From: CAZAKZ01 sp964485695
GTDB lineage: Bacteria; Planctomycetota; JAFGQW01
Assembly: GCA_964485695.1 (NCBI GenBank)
Contig: CAZAKZ010000002.1
Location: 1-64,000, forward strand
Reading direction: 5' to 3'
Length of the DNA stretch: 64,000 nt
The notes beneath the pieces were generated by a model that saw only the letters and a program-made list of their open reading frames with translations, was not told where the DNA came from and searched no databases. Positions 59,430 to 64,000 of the stretch are shown here, one piece after another (position 1 is the stretch's first letter; every line of letters begins with the position of its first letter). The position numbers were made by a program, and so were the translations under genes.

Positions 59430-59830
59430 CAACGCGCGGAAGTGGTGGTAAGCAGCCCCGACGCAAACGTTCCGAGTTCGTCGGGCAACCCAGCGCCCTC
59501 GGCGCCCTGCTTTCCGATTTACGCACGGCCAAGGGGCTCTCACTCCGGGATGTCGAGGAGGCCACAGGCAAGGCCGTTTCAAACGCCTACTTGAGCCAGC
59601 TCGAGAACGGGAAGATCGGGAAGCCGTCACCCAACGTGCTGCACAGCCTGTCGGAAGTCTATGTCGTGTCCTACGAGGCGCTGATGGAGAAGGCCGGATA
59701 TTTACTGCCCTCCGACAGAAGCAGGCGCCGCAAGAGGTTGGCGGCCTTCGCGATCGATGATCTGACCGCCGAGGAGGAAGAAGAGCTCCTCAAGTACTTG
59801 GCGTTCCTCCGCTCCCGCACTCCATCATGA
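59426..59830 (+). CDS. XRE-family HTH transcription regulator
   Basis: A 134-residue regulator. The helix-turn-helix is ALGALLSDLRTAKGLSLRDV followed by EEATGKAVSNAYLSQLENGK (about residues 24-62) and PSPNVLHSLSEVYVVSYEALMEKAGYL, the usual XRE ending. The first 20 residues are basic, and the last 30 are helical with an acidic stretch (LTAEEEEELLKYLAFL). ATGA overlap with hflC. The palindrome at 57298 is the natural candidate for its site. Confidence 0.92.
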   Translation: MTTRGSGGKQPRRKRSEFVGQPSALGALLSDLRTAKGLSLRDVEEATGKAVSNAYLSQLENGKIGKPSPNVLHSLSEVYVVSYEALMEKAGYLLPSDRSRRRKRLAAFAIDDLTAEEEEELLKYLAFLRSRTPS

Positions 59831-59865
59831 AGGCGTCGAGCCCGGATTTGATGGCCCGAAAGTGA

Positions 59866-60147
59866 TCGGGCGCGTCGCCGTACCGTCAGCTGCGACCGCG
59901 CCTAGACCCGTGCGCTGCGATGCAAGCGCGGCTGGAACTGGCCGAGGGAGCCGAGCGGGAGATCGTCTTTGTCCTCGGCGCGAGGGACAGCACCGCAGAG
60001 GCCATCACGCTGGTCCAGAACCAACGGGGCGTCGGGGCTGCACGCGTCCCGCTGGGGGAGGTCTGGAAGTTCTGGGATGAAAAACTAGGCCTGCTCTACG
60101 CCGAGACGCCAGATGCCGCCATGGACGGACTGATGAACCGCTGGTAA
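59866..60147 (+). pseudogene. fragment of a cyclic beta-1,2-glucan synthase-type (NdvB-like, GH94) protein
   Basis: From the first codon after TGA at 59863 to TAA at 60145-60147, the reading is about 93 residues. RLDPCAAMQARLELAEGAER, then EIVFVLGARDSTAEAITLV and AETPDAAMDGLMNRW follow the beta-sandwich to catalytic-domain junction of NdvB-like GH94 proteins, in which DPCAALQ is a hallmark and NRW leads into the catalytic part. Everything before and after is missing; full proteins are over 2,500 residues. There is no proper start. It is a leftover of a lost gene. Confidence 0.6.
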
Positions 60148-60285
60148 TCAGGTCAATTCCCCGGGATCTTGTCGTTTCTGCCGTATCCTAGCGCACTTAC
60201 ATTGCTCCGCATCCCTCTCCGGAATCTCCCGTTCTCCGTTTTTTCGGTCAAGTTGATTCAAAGATACGAAGGGCTCCGGACCGCC
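60148..60285. other. short spacer, no feature seen
   Basis: 138 bases between the GH94 fragment and the TSUP stop. I see no terminator or gene in it. Confidence 0.4.
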
Positions 60286-61074
60286 CTAAATGATCCCTGA
60301 TCCCAGGGCAATAGCGATACCAAGTAAAAGCACCCCCGTCAGAGTCTGGACCGTCTTCATGGTGATCTTGTGCAGGAAACGCTTGCCGATCATAACGCCA
60401 ACGAATGCAGCAAGAATGCCGGTAAGGATCAGCGGCCATTGATCGGGGCCGAGGGGGCTGGTTGTCTTTGCCAGAAAAAACAATCCCGCGTAGGTTACGA
60501 TTCGCGCCACGTCCACCATGAAGCCGATGAAGGCATTGGTTCCAACGAATGCCTTCGTCGAGATGTTAACTTTTGCCAGGAAGGCTGATCGAAGAGCGCC
60601 CTGGTGTCCGGAAAAACCACCAAAAAAACCGGAAAGGACACCACCCACAAACAGGTGTTTACGGTCGAACTTCAGTTCCCGCAGCCCCGGCAGAAGCTCG
60701 AACAGGGCAAAAACGAGCATCAGCACACCCATGGTGAGTTTGATGGGAGTAATTACCGCCGTCCATGATCCAAGCGAGTACCTGGCGACCTCTCCGAGAT
60801 GGGATACATATCCGAGAGCGGCGGCGCCGGCGAAGGCTGCGAGGATGGCGGGCACCCCGAAGCGGACAACCAGTGCCTTGTCCGCATGTTTTCCAACCAA
60901 ACTGATCTTGAAGATGTTATTCGCACCATGGACGACAGCGGTGGCTGCCACGGCTGCCTCGATCGGGAAAAACAGTGCGAAGACCGGCATCAGAAGCGTT
61001 CCCAGGCCGAAGCCCGAGAAAAGCGTCAGACCTGAGACAAGAACCGCAACCAGGGCAACCAGGAAATATTCCAT
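60286..61074 (-). CDS. TSUP (TauE/SafE) family anion exporter
   Basis: A 262-residue membrane protein with about eight helices. The inverted-repeat motifs GLTLFSGFGLGTLLMPVFALFFP near the start and SGFFGGFSGHQGALRSAF in the second half are typical of TauE/SafE, which exports sulfite, sulfoacetate or other organosulfonates. The last helix is LTGVLLLGIAIALG. The substrate is not known. It follows the Fe-S protein gene by 85 bases on the same strand. Confidence 0.9.
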   Translation of the reverse strand: MEYFLVALVAVLVSGLTLFSGFGLGTLLMPVFALFFPIEAAVAATAVVHGANNIFKISLVGKHADKALVVRFGVPAILAAFAGAAALGYVSHLGEVARYSLGSWTAVITPIKLTMGVLMLVFALFELLPGLRELKFDRKHLFVGGVLSGFFGGFSGHQGALRSAFLAKVNISTKAFVGTNAFIGFMVDVARIVTYAGLFFLAKTTSPLGPDQWPLILTGILAAFVGVMIGKRFLHKITMKTVQTLTGVLLLGIAIALGSGII

Positions 61075-61159
61075 TCAAAGGACCTTACGGAATGTGGCTC
61101 TCAACCGGGGAATCGATGAAAATCACCGTCGTTTCTGCCCCTGGCAGGCTGTGAGCAGA

Positions 61160-62584
61160 TCACAGGAGTCTCCAAGCGACGAGCATGACAGAGAACGCTC
61201 CGCCATACAGGACGGGGAGCAGGTAGAGAGGCACGCTCCGCCAACCTGATTCGGGCACATGCTCGGTGATCGATTTGCGCATGATCCCAAGGCTCAGCAC
61301 AATTCCGATGCCCATCAGCACCAGGGAAAGAATCGTCACCGCTGGATCGCACCAGACCGGCAATGGCGATAGTGGTGTGGTCCCATCGAGAATGTCGCCT
61401 GCGGTATCCACGCCGAGCGGATCGGATACCGCATGTTGCCAGTAGGGGATACGTGAAGTCATCTTGAGTAGCGACTTGATGGCGTGAGCGGCCGCCATGA
61501 CCGGGAGGAAGGCAATGCCGAACCGGAGAAGGTAGTCGCTTGACGGGAGTCGTCCGCCGGCCAGACGAAACACACCGAACGGCACCAGCCAGAGCACCGC
61601 GGGGAAGACGACAAACAAGGTCACCGACTTCACCAAGCCGCGTCCCCATATATCGCTCGCACCCAGTGCTTTCGCAATACTCGTCGGCAACCAGAGCAGA
61701 ATATCTCTTGTCGGCGCCCACTCGGTGAATATCTCGTAAACCACAAAGCCGGATACCACGAGACAAAAAGCGACCTGAGCGGCGGTGAAGGGCTTGCGTT
61801 CCAGGATTTCCTTGAACCATCGTCGACGGAACCAGCCGGGATTGGGCCGCGCGTCGAGCCCGGGATTGTTGCGGTCGCAGGCCTTCAAACATTGGCCGCA
61901 GAGAAGGCATTGCGTGTTGTCCGCCAACCTGCCGGGGTGGAGTCCGACGCCGCAACTTCGCCCTTGGAATTCATAGGCGGTTTTGTTCGAAACGCACGAT
62001 TTATCCCTGCACTTGGAGCAGACAGACTTGTCCTTGACGCCCCACCCCACCGGGGCCAGACGCGCATAGAGCCCCAGAAGGTGACCCACCGGGCAAACAT
62101 GAGCGCAAAATGTATTCCGGGAAAACAGCAGGCCTGTGACGACAGCCAAGGCGAAAAGCACAAGCATGTAGATCGCCATCCGAAACGGCACCCGGTGAAT
62201 GGCCAGCGTGTGAATGCCGACAAACAGAATCAAGATGTAGAATCCTGTGATCACCCATCCGTAACGCAAGGCAGCCGGGGGCTTACGCTTCAGGCCAATT
62301 TTGGCCGCGAGAGACGTCAGCAATTCCATCGGGCACACTGTGCACCAGACACGGCCGAGAAAGATCCCCGACAAGATGATCAACGGCCACCAGTAGGACC
62401 AGACAATCAGGTTGGCAACGTTCGTATTGCGCAACATGTTGGCAAATGCCATGTCGTCCGTGTTACCAGCCAAACCGCCGGCAATCAGCAGGCAGAACAC
62501 GCCCAGCATGAGCAGTTGAATCACGAGAGGAAACCAGGTGAATCTGAACAGGGTATTCATGTACTTCATCGAGCGGGCTTTCAT
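61160..62584 (-). CDS. polytopic 4Fe-4S membrane protein (NapH/CcoG-like)
   Basis: A 474-residue membrane protein with about nine helices and several Cys motifs. After two helices come CTVCPMELL and CAHVCPVGH, as in NapH and NosR, then a ferredoxin-like part with CSKCRDKSC and CLLCGQCLKAC. Further C-terminal helices carry FVVFPAVLWLVPFGVFRLAG. Proteins of this class move electrons across or along the membrane. I cannot tell the partner. ATG 62584 overlaps the abiEii stop (ATGA), but ATG 62569 or 62560 are also possible. Confidence 0.85.
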   Translation of the reverse strand: MKARSMKYMNTLFRFTWFPLVIQLLMLGVFCLLIAGGLAGNTDDMAFANMLRNTNVANLIVWSYWWPLIILSGIFLGRVWCTVCPMELLTSLAAKIGLKRKPPAALRYGWVITGFYILILFVGIHTLAIHRVPFRMAIYMLVLFALAVVTGLLFSRNTFCAHVCPVGHLLGLYARLAPVGWGVKDKSVCSKCRDKSCVSNKTAYEFQGRSCGVGLHPGRLADNTQCLLCGQCLKACDRNNPGLDARPNPGWFRRRWFKEILERKPFTAAQVAFCLVVSGFVVYEIFTEWAPTRDILLWLPTSIAKALGASDIWGRGLVKSVTLFVVFPAVLWLVPFGVFRLAGGRLPSSDYLLRFGIAFLPVMAAAHAIKSLLKMTSRIPYWQHAVSDPLGVDTAGDILDGTTPLSPLPVWCDPAVTILSLVLMGIGIVLSLGIMRKSITEHVPESGWRSVPLYLLPVLYGGAFSVMLVAWRLL

Positions 62585-63552
62585 GCGCCGTTTTGTGCCT
62601 GAAGATCAGGCGTCGATCTACCTGCGGATTTTTCGATCCACGGTCCCCCCTGCGGCCAGTATCGTGAAAAACTGCCCTTTCCTCGCGCCGCCTCCACCAC
62701 CGGCATCAGGAAAGCCACGATGTCTTCGATGATCGCATCGATGTCCTCGAGCACGTTCTCCGGCCTGGATTTCCTCACGAATGCCCGCCACTGGATCCGC
62801 TTCTGCGCGTCTTTCCGGAATTCATCCGTGAACGCCAGCGGCATTCCACCGGGCAGCGGCGTTGAACGACGCCTGAACGTGTTGTGGATCGCTTCGCAGA
62901 GCGTCCGACCGTCAAATTCAAACAGCCGGCGCAAAAGCCACACATCGTAGAAGTCCTTCATCCGGCTGTTGGCGAATCCCAGACGGACCATGGCTTCCAG
63001 CTTTTCGGCAACCATCGTATACCGGGGATAGGCCAGAAGCCGAGGTGGAGGGGCGTCCAGCAACGTCGGGAACTCGATCCGTTCCGGTCCCGGTGTTACG
63101 GCATCACCGAAACCGATGTCGACCTGGATCGGGATACGGGCATGATGGAGCAGAGCCACGAGCGTCACCCGGATGCCGTCGTACTCCTGTTCTTCCCGGA
63201 TCGGCTCTGCGCTGACGGTGTCGGCCTTGAATTCGATGCCGTCCACATCCACGGAAACGGCCCGGCAAAGGTCTCTGAAGATACCGGAAAGATACTCGGT
63301 ATCTGCGGGACCGGAAACCAGCAGGTCCGCGTCCCGGGTCACCCTGTAGTTCTGTCCCTTCCAGACGAGAAAGAGGCTCGCGCCCTTCAGTACGAACCTG
63401 TCGGCGTGAAGCGACAGGCCGAGACGGTAGAGAAGACGCTCGACGCCATAGCGGGACAGCAGGAGATTGAAGTCTTCCCCGTGGGTCTTCGCGAGGTTCA
63501 AGAGGCGCCTGAATACGGAATGGCCGGTATTCTTCTTCCCGGCCGGGCTCAT
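62581..63552 (-). CDS. abiEii: AbiEii-family nucleotidyltransferase toxin
   Basis: A 323-residue DUF1814/AbiEii toxin. The nucleotidyltransferase signature FVLKGASLFLVW, then YRVTRDADLLV with the D-x-D, is at about 50-80. VDIGFGDAVTPGP is the second acidic motif, TMVAEKLEAMVRLG and RMKDFYDVWLLRRLFEF the last ones. In the type IV toxin-antitoxin system AbiE, AbiEii transfers nucleotides to tRNA or another RNA and stops growth on phage infection. ATG 63552 overlaps the antitoxin stop by four bases. The longer start at 63615 would read back into abiEi. Confidence 0.93.
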   Translation of the reverse strand: MSPAGKKNTGHSVFRRLLNLAKTHGEDFNLLLSRYGVERLLYRLGLSLHADRFVLKGASLFLVWKGQNYRVTRDADLLVSGPADTEYLSGIFRDLCRAVSVDVDGIEFKADTVSAEPIREEQEYDGIRVTLVALLHHARIPIQVDIGFGDAVTPGPERIEFPTLLDAPPPRLLAYPRYTMVAEKLEAMVRLGFANSRMKDFYDVWLLRRLFEFDGRTLCEAIHNTFRRRSTPLPGGMPLAFTDEFRKDAQKRIQWRAFVRKSRPENVLEDIDAIIEDIVAFLMPVVEAARGKGSFSRYWPQGGPWIEKSAGRSTPDLQAQNGA

Positions 63553-64000
63553 GATACCGCTTCCAGGTACGGACGCATCACGTTCGCGACGCGACATACC
63601 TTCGCGGCTTCCCACAGCTCATCCATCGTGGCCTTCTGGCTTCTCCAGGTCTCCCGTAGCGCTTCCAGGCTGACATCCAATCCGATCTTGTTGCGGAACT
63701 TGAAGCAGTCCGCGACAGTCTTGGCCGGGCTGTAGACCTTGATCGTGGTGCGGTCCACATCGTGTTTCTCCACACCGAAGCTGAAAGCAGGGCCGGTCAG
63801 GCGCACGATCTCGATGGGGGGATAGTCGAACGCCGGCCCCCATTTCCTGTTCTCGATGGCGATCCACACCCGGTGAGCAACCTGCGTCGTGAGGTTGTGG
63901 AACTGGAGGGCCGTGATCAGGCACATCACCGCGTTCGGCACCCTCTTGGCGACCTCCGCCAGGGACAGGGACTCACTTGTCCGGGTCCCGGGCAGGGCAT
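63549..64000 (-). CDS. abiEi: AbiEi-family antitoxin (partial, runs off the right edge)
   Basis: The C-terminal 150 residues of AbiEi, the antitoxin and transcription repressor of AbiEii. SLSLAEVAKRVPNAVMCLIT ALQFH... to SPAKTVADCFKFRNKIG is typical of its C-terminal domain. The N-terminal winged helix must lie beyond 64000. Read as open to the edge; the apparent start at 63941 is an internal GTG. Confidence 0.85.
   Translation of the reverse strand, partial: ALPGTRTSESLSLAEVAKRVPNAVMCLITALQFHNLTTQVAHRVWIAIENRKWGPAFDYPPIEIVRLTGPAFSFGVEKHDVDRTTIKVYSPAKTVADCFKFRNKIGLDVSLEALRETWRSQKATMDELWEAAKVCRVANVMRPYLEAVS

Noticed and set aside
57052..64000. Complete prophage or integrative element
   Set aside because: No integrase, structural phage gene or direct repeat of the tRNA end is visible in the window.
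1..64000. CRISPR array or insertion sequence
   Set aside because: No regularly spaced repeats, no cas genes, no transposase and no terminal inverted repeats with target duplications were seen.

Overview
The window is about 64 kb of GC-rich bacterial chromosome, densely coding, with several TTG/GTG starts. No rRNA marker is present. The gene complement points to a Planctomycetota-like bacterium: DUF1573 envelope lipoproteins, a GldA/GldF/GldG/DUF4340 ABC operon, an FHA-Ser/Thr kinase, a SUMF-domain lipoprotein, a reduced type II secretion locus and an Lgt with a CCFG signature. This placement is inferred from gene content and is moderately confident.

Layout: (1) 0.2-8.3 kb is an envelope-protein region: a GT39-like membrane glycosyltransferase, small membrane and lipoproteins, tRNA-Val(CAC), then a SUMF-like lipoprotein, a TlpA-like lipoprotein, a C39-like/DUF1573 protein and a small membrane protein that looks like a free-standing FtsH periplasmic domain. 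The first three of that last group have each lost the expected catalytic residues. (2) 8.6-18.5 kb holds ftsH, polA, a folD with altered active-site residues, a rhomboid protease, an HExxH peptidase and a large secreted protein of unknown function. (3) 18.5-26.9 kb is a leftward gspD-E-F-G-H-I-J type II secretion operon without gspC, K, L or M. (4) 27-41 kb holds lgt, an HU-family protein, a zinc-ribbon membrane protein, a candidate short sRNA, a Sua5-LMW phosphatase fusion, a soluble histidine kinase, dnaK and the Gld-type ABC operon. (5) 41-50.4 kb holds mrfA-mrfB (DNA repair helicase/exonuclease), then a leftward set: yggS, FHA-kinase, yggU, purine nucleoside phosphorylase, purN. (6) 50.9-57.1 kb holds a PQQ-propeller lipoprotein, tilS, a gapA-pgk-rpe-like glycolytic operon and tRNA-Asn(GTT).

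(7) From 57.1 kb to the end the character changes to accessory DNA beyond tRNA-Asn: an hflK-hflC-XRE operon with a 28-bp palindrome upstream, a decayed fragment of a cyclic beta-glucan synthase-type GH94 protein, a TSUP exporter, a membrane 4Fe-4S protein and an AbiEi/AbiEii toxin-antitoxin pair that runs off the right edge. No integrase is visible in the window.

The items most worth following up are the stand-alone FtsH-ext-like protein beside ftsH, the run of pseudo-enzyme lipoproteins next to it, the hflKC-XRE unit with its palindromic candidate operator, the divergent active sites of FolD, the Rpe-like protein and PNP, and the roughly 55-nt sRNA candidate. All identifications come from reading translated sequence and motifs; no database search was run.
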